Below, piece after piece: positions 25,343 to 34,619 of a stretch of DNA of 64,000 nt. The translations under genes and the position numbers were made by a program. Under the pieces are notes generated by a model, which saw only the letters and a program-made list of their open reading frames with translations, was not told the DNA's origin and did not search any database. The stretch is from an uncultured Centipeda sp. (GTDB taxonomy: Bacteria; Bacillota; Negativicutes; Selenomonadales; Selenomonadaceae). How positions within the stretch are numbered: the first letter of the stretch is position 1; each line of letters begins with the position of its first letter. The stretch lies in contig CAJPQT010000009.1 in assembly GCA_905372865.1 (NCBI GenBank), positions 1 through 64,000 on the forward strand, read 5' to 3'.

Positions 25343-27927
25343 TGTCAGAATCGAAATACAGAATCACCGATTTGGCAAAGGAATTCAAGACGGACAAAGA
25401 TACCATTATTGATATCCTAAAGAGCAAGAACTATAAAGTGAAGAATATGTTCAGCGCGGTCGGCGAGGAAGAACGCGCTGCGGTCAAGGCTGAACTTGGC
25501 CGTACCGCAAAACCCGTGCGCAAGGAGTCCCTGCAGAGCAAATCCCCCGCTCCGAAGGCTGCCGAGCGTCCGGCAAAGAAGGAAAAGCGCGCCGTACAGG
25601 AAACTGCAGCGGATGCAGCGGCACCGACGCCTTCGCAGCCAGCTGCAGAGAAGGCGGTACCTGCTGCGGAGGAAAAGCCTGTGCTGCGTGCACGCACGAA
25701 GGCCCCCGGCATTGTGATTGTACGTCAGGCTCCTGCGAAGACGCGGTCGGAGGCACAGGATCGCCCCCGCGCTTCAGCCGGCGCATCCGGCAGTGCAGGC
25801 GGACGATCCGCACGTCCTGCGGGCGGGCGCGGCGGTGTCCGTCCAAGCGTACCCGCAGCATCCATCCCGCCGCCGCCCCAGACCGAGGGGCGCAGCGACA
25901 GCCGCAGGCGCGGAGGCGGACGCGGGGGCGACAATAATGCCGCAGGCGGCGACCGCAGCCGCAATGCACGCGGAGGGGTACGCCGCGATCGCGAAGAGCG
26001 CACGGATCTGCGGCAGACGGAGCGCAGTCGCGGCGGCGCACGCAAGGGGCGCAAGGGGCGTGCAGCCGCGCCGGCTCCTGTCGTGAAAGCGGAGATCGCA
26101 CGTCCGAAGCACATCAAACTGCCGGAGACGATCGCCGTTAAGGATCTCGCGTCCAAGATGAGCTACACGGCGGCGGATATCATCAAGAAGCTCATGCTGA
26201 TGGGCGTCTTGGCGAGCATCAATCAGGAGATCGACTACGATACGGCGACGCTCGTCGCGGCGGAGTTTGGCGTAACGACGGAGGAACTGCCGCCGGATGT
26301 CGATCCGACGCTGATCCCGGAGATTGAGGACGATCCGAAGACGCTCAAGGATCGCCCGCCGGTCGTTACCGTCATGGGACATGTCGACCACGGCAAGACC
26401 TCACTGCTCGACGCGATCCGCAACACCTCTGTCAGCACGCACGAGGCCGGCGGCATCACACAGCACATCGGTGCCTATCAGGTCGTCTGTCAGGGCAAGA
26501 AGATCGTTTTCCTCGATACACCGGGACATGAGGCGTTCACGGCGATGCGCGCGCGCGGTGCGCAGATCACAGACGTGGCGATCCTTGTCGTCGCGGCGGA
26601 CGACGGCGTCATGCCGCAGACGGTCGAGGCAATCGACCACGCGAAGTCGGCAGGGGTACCCATCATCATTGCGATCAACAAGATCGATAAGCCGGGGGCA
26701 AATCCCGAGCGCGTCAAACAGGAGCTCATGGAGTACGGCCTCGTCGCGGAGGAATACGGCGGCGATACCATCATGGTGCCCGTCTCCGCGAAGCAGCGCA
26801 TCGGCATTGACGATCTGCTCGAGAACATCCTGCTTGTCGCCGAAGTCGAGGAACTGAAGGCGAACCCGAACCGCGAGGCACGCGGTGTCATCATCGAGGC
26901 AAAGCTCGACAAAGGGCGCGGCTCGGTCGCGACCGTGCTTGTCCAGAGCGGCACGCTGCGCATCGGTGACTCCATTGTCGTCGGCACGGCGTATGGTCAC
27001 GTCCGCGCGATGATCAATGACCGCGGAGACAACGTGAAGAAGGCGGGTCCCTCCATGCCGGTTGAGATCCTCGGTCTCAACGATGTTCCGTCGGCGGGCG
27101 ACATTCTCGCCGCCGTCGACGAGAAGCAGGCACGCTCGATTGCCGAGGCGCGTCTCGGCAACCAGCGGCGTGACCTCATCAAGTCGAAGAGCGTTTCGCT
27201 GGATGCGCTCTTCCAGCAGATCCAGCAGGGCGACATCAAGGATCTCAACATCGTCGTCAAGGCGGATGTGCAGGGCTCTGTTGAGGCACTGAACTCCGCG
27301 CTCCTCGGGCTCAACAAGAACGATGAGGTGCGCGTGAACATTGTCCACTCGGGCGTTGGCGCGGTCAGTGAGTCGGATATCATGCTCGCGACGGCATCGA
27401 AGGCAATCGTCATTGCGTTCAATGTCCGTCCGGATGCCAATGCGCGTCGTCTCGCGGACACGGAGGATGTGGACATCCGCACCTACCGCGTCATCTATGA
27501 TGCGCTGAACGATGTGAAGGACGCAATGAGCGGCATGCTCAAGCCGAAATACAAGGAAGTCGTCCAGGGGCGCGTCGAGATCCGTCAGGTCATGCGCTTC
27601 TCGAAGGCTCTTGTCGCTGGCTCGTACGTTCTCGAGGGCAAGATCCACAACAACTCGAAGATTCGCATTCTGCGCGACAATGTCGAGCTCTTCGATGGGG
27701 AGATCGATTCCCTGCGCCGCTTCAAGGATGAGGTGAAGGAGGTCGCAGCCGGCTACGAGTGCGGTATCTCCATCGTTGACTTCCGCGACTTTGCGGAGGG
27801 GGACATCATCGAGGCATATACAATGGAGGAGATCGAAACCTCCATCGCTGAGGCGAACAAGGCAGCAGAGCAGAAGCGTGAGGCGCAGGCCGCCGCTGCT
27901 GCAGCAGTGGAAGAAAATGCCGAATAA
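25342..27927 (+). CDS. infB: Translation initiation factor IF-2
   Basis: An 861-residue GTPase that brings initiator tRNA to the 30S subunit. A long, low-complexity Ala/Pro/Arg/Gly-rich N-terminal part (about residues 55-250) precedes the IF2_N segment and the G domain, with GHVDHGKTS (G1), DTPGHEAFTAMRARG (G3) and NKIDKPGANP (G4). Domains II-IV complete the protein. ATG 25342 overlaps the ylxQ stop codon by one base. Confidence 0.98.
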   Translation: MSESKYRITDLAKEFKTDKDTIIDILKSKNYKVKNMFSAVGEEERAAVKAELGRTAKPVRKESLQSKSPAPKAAERPAKKEKRAVQETAADAAAPTPSQPAAEKAVPAAEEKPVLRARTKAPGIVIVRQAPAKTRSEAQDRPRASAGASGSAGGRSARPAGGRGGVRPSVPAASIPPPPQTEGRSDSRRRGGGRGGDNNAAGGDRSRNARGGVRRDREERTDLRQTERSRGGARKGRKGRAAAPAPVVKAEIARPKHIKLPETIAVKDLASKMSYTAADIIKKLMLMGVLASINQEIDYDTATLVAAEFGVTTEELPPDVDPTLIPEIEDDPKTLKDRPPVVTVMGHVDHGKTSLLDAIRNTSVSTHEAGGITQHIGAYQVVCQGKKIVFLDTPGHEAFTAMRARGAQITDVAILVVAADDGVMPQTVEAIDHAKSAGVPIIIAINKIDKPGANPERVKQELMEYGLVAEEYGGDTIMVPVSAKQRIGIDDLLENILLVAEVEELKANPNREARGVIIEAKLDKGRGSVATVLVQSGTLRIGDSIVVGTAYGHVRAMINDRGDNVKKAGPSMPVEILGLNDVPSAGDILAAVDEKQARSIAEARLGNQRRDLIKSKSVSLDALFQQIQQGDIKDLNIVVKADVQGSVEALNSALLGLNKNDEVRVNIVHSGVGAVSESDIMLATASKAIVIAFNVRPDANARRLADTEDVDIRTYRVIYDALNDVKDAMSGMLKPKYKEVVQGRVEIRQVMRFSKALVAGSYVLEGKIHNNSKIRILRDNVELFDGEIDSLRRFKDEVKEVAAGYECGISIVDFRDFAEGDIIEAYTMEEIETSIAEANKAAEQKREAQAAAAAAVEENAE

Positions 27928-27940
27928 GAAAATTTGAATC

Positions 27941-27978
27941 GGTGCAGTCCTTTGCCCGTCGGGGCAGGGGACTGTGCC
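27941..27978 (+). other. Intergenic hairpin between infB and rbfA
   Basis: A 10-bp stem (GGTGCAGTCC 27941-27950 with GGACTGTGCC 27969-27978, two G-T pairs) that extends inward through GCCC/GGGC. No T-run follows, so it is more likely a stability or processing element than a full terminator. Confidence 0.55.
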
Positions 27979-28005
27979 AATTTGTATAGAGAGAGGAGGC
28001 GCACC

Positions 28006-28380
28006 TTGGCAAAGGTTCGCGTTGAAAAACTACAGGAACTGATGAAGCAGGAGATCAGCGACATCATCTTCCATGAACTCAAAGACCCGCGCATCGGATT
28101 TGTAACCGTGACCTCGGTTGCGTGCACGGAGGATCTGCGTGAGGCGAAGGTCTACGTCAGCGTCATGGGCGATGAGAAGAAGGCGCGTGATACGCTGTAC
28201 GGGCTCAACAGCTCGCTTGGCTTCGTGCGCCGCGAGATCGGGAGACGCATTCGGCTGCGTTTTACGCCCGAGATCAGCTTTGCGCTCGATACATCGCTCA
28301 ACTACAGCGACCATATCCAGCGCCTGCTGAATGAGATTCATGAGGACAAGCCGATGGCGGAGAAGGAGGAGCAGGAATGA
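28006..28380 (+). CDS. rbfA: Ribosome-binding factor A
   Basis: A 124-residue KH-type factor for 30S maturation. Family segments EISDIIFHELKDPRIGFVTVT, DLREAKVYVSV and LGFVRREIGRRIRLRFTPEISF are all present. TTG 28006 has AGAGGAGG 7 nt upstream; in-frame codons further upstream fall in the hairpin spacer. It overlaps nrnA by four bases. Confidence 0.96.
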   Translation: MAKVRVEKLQELMKQEISDIIFHELKDPRIGFVTVTSVACTEDLREAKVYVSVMGDEKKARDTLYGLNSSLGFVRREIGRRIRLRFTPEISFALDTSLNYSDHIQRLLNEIHEDKPMAEKEEQE

Positions 28381-29324
28381 AGATTACACTCGACGAAGCC
28401 GCAAAGATGGTCGCCGACGCACAGACTGTCATCCTTACCTCGCACATCCGTCCGGATGGGGACAGCATCGGTTCGACGCTCGGGCTGATGCACTGCCTCA
28501 GGGAGCAGGGCAAGGATGCGCGTGTGCTGATCGACGATGAGATCCCTCGCACCTTTCGCATTTTGCCCGGGATTGAGGAGATCGAGCGCCCCGTGGAGGG
28601 GACACGTTACACAGCCGATCTCCTCATCGTCTGCGATGTGGAGCTGAAGCGCACGGGAGCGGTACTCGATGCCGTCGATGCTGTGCGCGTGCTCAACATC
28701 GACCATCATGTGACGAACGACGAGGAGGCAGAGTATCTCTATCTGAATCCGGACTACGCCGCCACCTGTGAGATCATGCACGACCTCGTACGCACAATGG
28801 GCAGAACCTTCTCGCTCGATGCTGCCACCTGCTTCTACACCGGGATGGCGACGGATACGGGCTTCTTCCGCTTCTCGAACACCACACCGCATACAATGCG
28901 CGCGGCGGCAGATCTCATTGAGATCGGTGTGAAGCCGAATATTATCGCGGTGGCGATGGAACTGAAATCCTATGATGAAGTCATGGCACAGGTGCGCGCC
29001 ATCAAGAACCTCGAGATGTTCTATGACGGCAGGGTTGCGGCGGTCTTTATCGACGAGGAGCGGGCAAAGGAGGTCACGACGACCGAGGGACTGCTCGATG
29101 CCCTGCGCGTGATCGAGGGGACGCAGGTGGTCTTCTTTATGAAGTGGCTCGAGGAGAATAGCTACCGCGTCAGTATGCGCTCAAAGGGTACGAATGTCTC
29201 GCGCATTGCACAGGGATTCGGCGGCGGCGGACACATCCGCGCGGCGGGCTGCACGCTGCACGGCTCCTTTGACGAGGCGAAGAAAACCATCCTCGCGGCG
29301 ATTGGGGAGGAGCTGAACCGTTAA
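28377..29324 (+). CDS. nrnA: Bifunctional oligoribonuclease / pAp phosphatase NrnA
   Basis: A 315-residue DHH-DHHA1 phosphoesterase that degrades very short RNA oligomers and 3'-phosphoadenosine 5'-phosphate. Metal ligands are visible in SHIRPDGDSIGS (near residue 22), the DHH triad in LNIDHHVTND (near 107), and the DHHA1 GGGGHIRAAGC motif near 285. ATGA overlap with rbfA. The family is usual in this operon in Firmicutes. Confidence 0.95.
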   Translation: MKITLDEAAKMVADAQTVILTSHIRPDGDSIGSTLGLMHCLREQGKDARVLIDDEIPRTFRILPGIEEIERPVEGTRYTADLLIVCDVELKRTGAVLDAVDAVRVLNIDHHVTNDEEAEYLYLNPDYAATCEIMHDLVRTMGRTFSLDAATCFYTGMATDTGFFRFSNTTPHTMRAAADLIEIGVKPNIIAVAMELKSYDEVMAQVRAIKNLEMFYDGRVAAVFIDEERAKEVTTTEGLLDALRVIEGTQVVFFMKWLEENSYRVSMRSKGTNVSRIAQGFGGGGHIRAAGCTLHGSFDEAKKTILAAIGEELNR

Positions 29325-29327
29325 GAC

Positions 29328-30203
29328 GTGGACGGCTTTATCAATGTACTGAAGCCCACGGGGCTTTCGTCGCACGATGTTGTTGACATCGTGCGGCGTA
29401 TTTTTAAGCAGAAACGCGTGGGACACGCAGGGACGCTCGACCCCGCTGCGGCGGGAATTCTGCCCGTTGCACTCGGACGGGCTGCGCGTCTTGTGGAGTA
29501 TATGGAGAATGCGGACAAGTCCTACCGTGCGGAGATCGCGTTCGGCTATGCAACGGATACGGGGGACGTATACGGGGATGTGATCGAGAGCATTCCGTGT
29601 CCCGTGCTCCCCTTGGAAGAGGAGCTACGGCGTGTGCTTGGGAAATTTGTCGGAGAGATCGAACAGACACCGCCCGCCTATTCCGCGATCAAGGTCGGGG
29701 GACAGCGTGCCTATGATCTCGTGCGGCAGGGAGCGGCGGTGGAGATCCCTACACGCACGGTCCGTATTGATCGACTGGAGCTTGTCCATGCGGATGCCGC
29801 GCACGCGCGTATCCTCGTCGACGTGGACTGCGCGAAGGGGACATACATCCGCTCGCTCTGCACGGACATCGGTGCGGTACTCGGACTGCCCGCGACGATG
29901 CGCTTCCTCCTGCGCACGCGCGTCGGCGGCTTTATGCTCGCGGATTCGTATACGCTTGAGGAACTTGCGGAGGTTCGGGAGACGGCTCTGTGCGATCCTG
30001 ACACTGCCCTTGATCTGCCTGTATATGAGCTCGACCCGCAGCGCGTCAAGGCGTTCTACAGCGGGCTCTCGACCTCGGAGCGGCGCATGGAGCTTGCCGA
30101 GGGGTGCTATCGTGTGTATGCCGAGGGCGTTTTTCTTGGCATCGGACGCTATGATGCGGCATCGCGCGAAATGTACCCCGCAAAAGCATTTCCACCGGTG
30201 TGA
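29328..30203 (+). CDS. truB: tRNA pseudouridine(55) synthase
   Basis: A 291-residue enzyme that makes pseudouridine 55 in the tRNA T arm. It starts GFINVLKPTGLSSHDVV; the catalytic Asp lies in GHAGTLDPAAAGILP (near residue 39). The YRAEIAFGYATDTGD motif and C-terminal PUA-like region follow. GTG start. The riboflavin kinase gene ribF, common after truB in Firmicutes, is not here; a large palindrome follows. Confidence 0.96.
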   Translation: MDGFINVLKPTGLSSHDVVDIVRRIFKQKRVGHAGTLDPAAAGILPVALGRAARLVEYMENADKSYRAEIAFGYATDTGDVYGDVIESIPCPVLPLEEELRRVLGKFVGEIEQTPPAYSAIKVGGQRAYDLVRQGAAVEIPTRTVRIDRLELVHADAAHARILVDVDCAKGTYIRSLCTDIGAVLGLPATMRFLLRTRVGGFMLADSYTLEELAEVRETALCDPDTALDLPVYELDPQRVKAFYSGLSTSERRMELAEGCYRVYAEGVFLGIGRYDAASREMYPAKAFPPV

Positions 30204-30210
30204 ATAGTTC

Positions 30211-30546
30211 GGGGCCGTGTCCCTCGCGAACGCTTAGTTACGCAAGTGATCGCGTGCTCGTTCGCCTAAATACCTGCGGACTTCTTAAGGAAGCACTGAT
30301 AAATTCAGCCGCGCCATCTTAGCGCATCTTTTTTGCCCGCACTGTGTCGGCAAATCCTCCACATAGCTCTGGCTATGCGTCCGGTTTGCCTCCTTGTTCG
30401 GACGAAAAAATCTGCTCCAATCTGACGGACTTCATTTTATCAGCGATTCCTTAAACGCGCTTCGCTTGAACGAAAGAAATCCGCAGGGGGCGAGTCGCCC
30501 GCTTTACTCACTTGCTTCACTAGGGTTCGCTTAGGGACATCGCCCC
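30211..30546 (+). repeat. Large imperfect palindrome (nested inverted repeats), gene-free
   Basis: The two halves of this 336-bp stretch are inverted copies. GGGGCCGTGTCCCT at 30211-30224 faces AGGGACATCGCCCC at 30533-30546; CTGCGGACTTCTT (30273-30285) faces AAGAAATCCGCAG; TTAAGGAAGCACTGATAAA (30285-30303) faces TTTATCAGCGATTCCTTAA (30436-30454). The centre is a CATAGC-TCTG-GCTATG hairpin (30362-30377). The whole can fold into one long imperfect hairpin. No credible gene or transposase is inside. It may be a MITE-like or BIME-like repeat. Confidence 0.85.
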
Positions 30547-30568
30547 ACTTACAAGAGCAAATATGTTC

Positions 30569-30600
30569 GGACTGCTGCTTTGTCGGCAGTCCTTTTATTT
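30569..30600 (+). terminator. Terminator downstream of truB and the palindrome
   Basis: GGACTGC (30569-30575) pairs with GCAGTCC (30586-30592), followed by TTTTATTTT. It would end transcription from the infB/truB operon before the next promoter. Confidence 0.85.
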
Positions 30601-30627
30601 TGCGAAAATGCTTCTCTGTGCTATAAT
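30599..30627 (+). promoter_or_regulatory. Promoter of the M16C peptidase gene
   Basis: A perfect -10 box TATAAT (30622-30627) with a weak -35 match TTTGCG (30599-30604) at 17-nt spacing, partly within the tail of the upstream terminator. Confidence 0.65.
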
Positions 30628-30656
30628 GGCAGGAATGACAAAGGAGGATATTTTAT

Positions 30657-33578
30657 ATGAAGATAGATGACATCATCCACGGCTTTCGGCTGACTTGCTC
30701 GGAGGAGATTGCGGAGGCGGACGGGCGGGGGCATACGTTTGTCCACGAGAAGACGGGGGCACGGCTCTTTTTCCTTGAGACGGCAGACGACAACAAGGTC
30801 TTTTCGATCAGCTTTCGCACGCCGCCTGTGGATGATACGGGTGTGGCGCATATCGTGGAGCACTCCGTGCTCTGCGGCTCGCGCAAGTATCCGCTGAAGG
30901 AGCCGTTTGTGGAGCTTGTGAAGGGCTCGCTCAATACGTTCCTCAACGCGATGACGTTCCCCGACAAGACGATGTATCCCGTCGCGAGCCGAAACGACCG
31001 CGACTTTCAAAACCTCATGGACGTGTACCTCGATGCGGTGTTCTATCCATCCATGCGCACGAATCCGCAGGTGCTGATGCAGGAGGGTTGGCACTACGAG
31101 CTCGACGATGCGGATGCTCCTCTGCGTTACAGCGGCGTGGTCTACAATGAGATGAAGGGCGCACTCTCCGCGCCCGACGATCTGCTCGGCAGCCGTATCA
31201 TGGCGGCACTCTATCCCGATACGACGTATGGCTGCGAGTCGGGCGGCGATCCCGAGGCGATCCCCACGCTCACGCAGGAGATGTTCCTCGATTTCCACGC
31301 ACGGTACTATCATCCGTCGAACAGCTACATCTATCTGTACGGGGATATGGACATCGAGGAAAAACTTGCATACATCGACCGTGCGTACCTCTCGCATTTC
31401 GAGCGGATTCCCGTGCCCTCGCGCATCGACCGTCAACAGGCGTTCGCGGGGCGCGTCGAAAAGGCGCATTTCTATCCCATCGGGACGGAGGAACCGCTGG
31501 AGGAAAACAGTTTCCTCTCGCTGAACTGGGTCATCGGCGACACGTCCGACCGAAAGCGCGTGATGGCACTGCAGATCCTCGACCATGCGCTTCTCAGGAT
31601 GCAGGGCGCACCGCTGCGTCAGGCGCTCATCGACGCGGGGCTTGGGCGTGACGTGGACTCGAACTATGAGAGCGACATCCTGCAGCCGCTGTTCAGCATC
31701 ATCGTGAGCAAGTCGGAGACGTCACGCGCCGATGAATTTGTGCGGATCGTCAAGGACACGCTGCGAAAACTTGCGGACGGCGGGCTCGATCACACGCTCG
31801 TGCAGGCATCGCTCAATACGCTTGAGTTCCGTCTGCGCGAGTCGGACTTTGGCTCCTCGCCGAAGGGGCTGATCTACGGCATCCGCATGATGAAGACGTG
31901 GCTCTACGACGGTGCGCCTGCAGACTACCTGCGCTATGAGGATGTGCTCGCAGAGTTGAAGGATGGTTTGGAAAAGGACTACTTCGAGCAGGTGATTCGC
32001 ACATCCTTCCTTGAGAATCCACACGAGGCTCTCGTGACGCTCGCGCCAAGCCGTACGCTTGGGCAGGAGCATGAGGCGGCACAGGCGGCGATCCTTGCGG
32101 AGAAAAAAGCGGCAATGAGCACCGATGAGATCGCGCAGGTGATGGATTCCTGCGCGGCACTCAAGGCAGCGCAGGAGGAGGCGGACTCGGAGGAGGCACT
32201 CGCGTCGATTCCGATTCTCGCACGCTCCGACATCCGTGCGGACGCGGAGCGTCTGCCGCTTGAGGTGCGTGACCTCGAAGGGACACAGATTCTTTACTCG
32301 GATCTTGAGACAAACGGCATTGTCTATCTGAATTTTTACTTCCCAATGGCAACGGTCGCACAGGCGGATTTGCCGTATGCGTACCTCCTCGCCGAGATGT
32401 TCGGCGCAGTCGATACCGCGCGGCACAGCTATGCGGAGCTTGCGATGCTGCGCAGCCTCTACACGGGCGGCTTCGGCGCGGACATCGTCGCGTATACGCG
32501 TGCGGGTGAGCCGGACTCGCTCCTGCCGCGCTTTAAGCTGCGTGCGAAGGTGCTGCGTGAGAATCTGCCACGGCTCTTTGACCTTCTCGCGGAGATTATG
32601 ACGGAGAGCGATTTCTCGGGCGCAAAGCGCGTGCGCGAGCTGATCGACGAGGAAAAGACGGGCATGGAGCTCTCGCTCCAACGCGCGGCAAATCAGGTTG
32701 TCGCATCGCGCATCGCCGCCGATCTCATGCCCTCGGGCTGCTATGCCGAGGTCGGTGGGCTGCCGTTCCACGACTTCCTGCGCAGGTTCAAGAATGATTT
32801 CACGGCGCGTCATGCGGAGATGCAGGCGGCATTCGCGCGTATCCTGCCGCAGATTTTCAATGCAAACGATCTGATGGTGAGCGTTACCACACCCGCTGCG
32901 GACTATGATGAAGTCGCGGCGCAGCTTGCAGCGTTCCGGCAGAAGCTCTCGTCCGAAACCTTCCCAACTGCTCCGTACACATGGGAGATCGCGCCGAAAA
33001 ACGCGGGGCTGATGACGCAGAGCCGCGTGCAGTATGTGGCGAAGGGCGCAAACTTTATCAAGCTGGGGTACGAATACACGGGCGTTCTGCGCGTGCTTGA
33101 GACGCTGCTGCGCTATGACTATTTCTGGACACGGATTCGCGTGCAGGGGGGAGCGTACGGTGCGATGACGCAGTTCAACCGCAACGGCTTTATGATCTTT
33201 TCCTCCTACCGCGATCCGAACCTCGCGGAGACGTTCGCGGTGCTCGATGAGACGGCGGACTATGTGCGCTCGTTTGATGTGTCCGACCGCGAGATGGACA
33301 AGTTCATCATCGGCACGATGAGCAGCGTGGATGCGCCGCTCACGTCGCAGATGAAGGGCGATATTGCGGCGACGTTCCACCTGCGCGGCATTACATGGGA
33401 GGATCGCCAGAAGGCACGCGCGGAGATTCTCACGGCACGTCAGGAAGATGTGCGTGCGCTCGCGCCGATGATTGAGGCGGCAATGCGTGAAAATGTGCGC
33501 TGCGTGCTCGGCGGCGAGGAGAAGATCCGCGCGAGTGAGGCACTCTTTGGGGAGATTCGTCCCGCGCTGCGGACATGA
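30657..33578 (+). CDS. Presequence-protease-like zinc metallopeptidase (M16C, insulinase family)
   Basis: A 973-residue peptidase. The inverted zinc motif HxxEH is HIVEH (residues 65-69), followed by the family segments CGSRKYPLKEPFVEL, SLNTFLNAMTFPDKTMYPVAS and NLMDVYLDAVFYP. Length and layout (four alpha/beta modules in one chain) fit the PreP/Cym1 group, which degrades unstructured peptides inside a closed chamber. No signal peptide, so it should be cytoplasmic. It has its own promoter and an AAAGGAGG RBS. dapA follows from a separate promoter. Confidence 0.93.
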   Translation: MKIDDIIHGFRLTCSEEIAEADGRGHTFVHEKTGARLFFLETADDNKVFSISFRTPPVDDTGVAHIVEHSVLCGSRKYPLKEPFVELVKGSLNTFLNAMTFPDKTMYPVASRNDRDFQNLMDVYLDAVFYPSMRTNPQVLMQEGWHYELDDADAPLRYSGVVYNEMKGALSAPDDLLGSRIMAALYPDTTYGCESGGDPEAIPTLTQEMFLDFHARYYHPSNSYIYLYGDMDIEEKLAYIDRAYLSHFERIPVPSRIDRQQAFAGRVEKAHFYPIGTEEPLEENSFLSLNWVIGDTSDRKRVMALQILDHALLRMQGAPLRQALIDAGLGRDVDSNYESDILQPLFSIIVSKSETSRADEFVRIVKDTLRKLADGGLDHTLVQASLNTLEFRLRESDFGSSPKGLIYGIRMMKTWLYDGAPADYLRYEDVLAELKDGLEKDYFEQVIRTSFLENPHEALVTLAPSRTLGQEHEAAQAAILAEKKAAMSTDEIAQVMDSCAALKAAQEEADSEEALASIPILARSDIRADAERLPLEVRDLEGTQILYSDLETNGIVYLNFYFPMATVAQADLPYAYLLAEMFGAVDTARHSYAELAMLRSLYTGGFGADIVAYTRAGEPDSLLPRFKLRAKVLRENLPRLFDLLAEIMTESDFSGAKRVRELIDEEKTGMELSLQRAANQVVASRIAADLMPSGCYAEVGGLPFHDFLRRFKNDFTARHAEMQAAFARILPQIFNANDLMVSVTTPAADYDEVAAQLAAFRQKLSSETFPTAPYTWEIAPKNAGLMTQSRVQYVAKGANFIKLGYEYTGVLRVLETLLRYDYFWTRIRVQGGAYGAMTQFNRNGFMIFSSYRDPNLAETFAVLDETADYVRSFDVSDREMDKFIIGTMSSVDAPLTSQMKGDIAATFHLRGITWEDRQKARAEILTARQEDVRALAPMIEAAMRENVRCVLGGEEKIRASEALFGEIRPALRT

Positions 33579-33587
33579 GGAAAGTTT

Positions 33588-33616
33588 TTGACTTTTCACG
33601 CCGTGCGTGGGATAAT
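33588..33616 (+). promoter_or_regulatory. Promoter of dapA
   Basis: TTGACT (33588-33593), 17 nt, then GATAAT (33611-33616), starting 10 nt after the peptidase stop. Confidence 0.82.
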
Positions 33617-33647
33617 AGCAGAAGATAAACTGAAGGGGGAACCTGCC

Positions 33648-34535
33648 ATGAAAAAGACGATTTTCCGTGGTGCCGGCGTTGCCATCATCACGCCGTTTAC
33701 AGAGACGGGCGTGAACTACACAGAACTCGGGCGCATTATCGAGGATCAGATTGCGGGCGGTACGGATGCCATCATCATTACGGGAACGACGGGCGAGTCC
33801 GCGACGATGACGGACGCAGAGCACCGCGAGGCAATCCGCTTTGCTGTGGAGCAGGTGAAGGGGCGTATCCCTGTCGTGGCGGGAACCGGTTCGAACGAAA
33901 CTGCCTATGCGGTCGAGCTCTCGCAGTATGCGGAGACGGTCGGGGCGGATGCACTGCTCCTCGTGACCCCGTACTACAATAAGTGTACGCAGAACGGGCT
34001 CATTGCCCACTATACGAAGATCGCGGACAGTGTGAACATCCCCGCGATTCTCTACAATGTGCCCTCGCGGACGGGCGTGAACATCAAGACGGAGACGTAC
34101 GCCGCACTCGCAAAGCATCCGCGCATCGTCGCGGTGAAGGAGGCGAGCGGCGATCTCTCTGCGATCCTGCGCCTACGTGCGGCGGTTGGTGACGAGCTCG
34201 CGGTCTACTCGGGCAACGACGATCAGATTGTGCCCATCCTCTCGCTCGGCGGCGCGGGGGTTATCTCCGTACTTTCAAATGTTGCGCCGCAGGCAGCGCA
34301 TGACATCTGCCAGAACTACTTCGACGGCAATGTCGCCGAGGCGGCACGTCTCCAGATTGCATACGCCGATCTCATTGACGCGCTCTTCTGCGAAGTCAAT
34401 CCGATCCCCGTCAAGACAGCGATGCGCCGCCTCGGTTATCAGACAGGCCCACTGCGTATGCCTCTCTCGGAGATGGAGCCCGCACATGCGGCGCAGCTCG
34501 ACGCGGCACTGCGTGCGCACGGATTGTTGAAATGA
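33648..34535 (+). CDS. dapA: 4-hydroxy-tetrahydrodipicolinate synthase
   Basis: A 295-residue aldolase-type TIM barrel that condenses pyruvate with aspartate semialdehyde in lysine/diaminopimelate synthesis. Visible features are GTTGESATM (substrate loop), TPYYNKCTQNGL with the catalytic Tyr, YNVPSRTGVN, and the Schiff-base Lys in VAVKEASGD (near residue 163). ATG 33648 lies downstream of the clear promoter; codons further upstream overlap the promoter and were rejected. Confidence 0.96.
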   Translation: MKKTIFRGAGVAIITPFTETGVNYTELGRIIEDQIAGGTDAIIITGTTGESATMTDAEHREAIRFAVEQVKGRIPVVAGTGSNETAYAVELSQYAETVGADALLLVTPYYNKCTQNGLIAHYTKIADSVNIPAILYNVPSRTGVNIKTETYAALAKHPRIVAVKEASGDLSAILRLRAAVGDELAVYSGNDDQIVPILSLGGAGVISVLSNVAPQAAHDICQNYFDGNVAEAARLQIAYADLIDALFCEVNPIPVKTAMRRLGYQTGPLRMPLSEMEPAHAAQLDAALRAHGLLK

Positions 34536-34619
34536 AGTCATCGAAGGTCCTTCTTTTGTGCGGGGCTGACCTTCACGGTGGGGAGTGTTTCCCCTTGCGG
34601 TGCGTGTCGGTGATGAGGT

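Noticed and set aside
30304..30435. Insertion sequence or transposase gene inside the palindrome
   Set aside because: No frame of useful length or transposase motif exists there; only the inverted-repeat structure is supported.
31722..34118. A 798-codon minus-strand frame across the M16C peptidase and dapA
   Set aside because: Antisense shadow of two clear families; composition is Arg/His/Cys-rich and without motifs.
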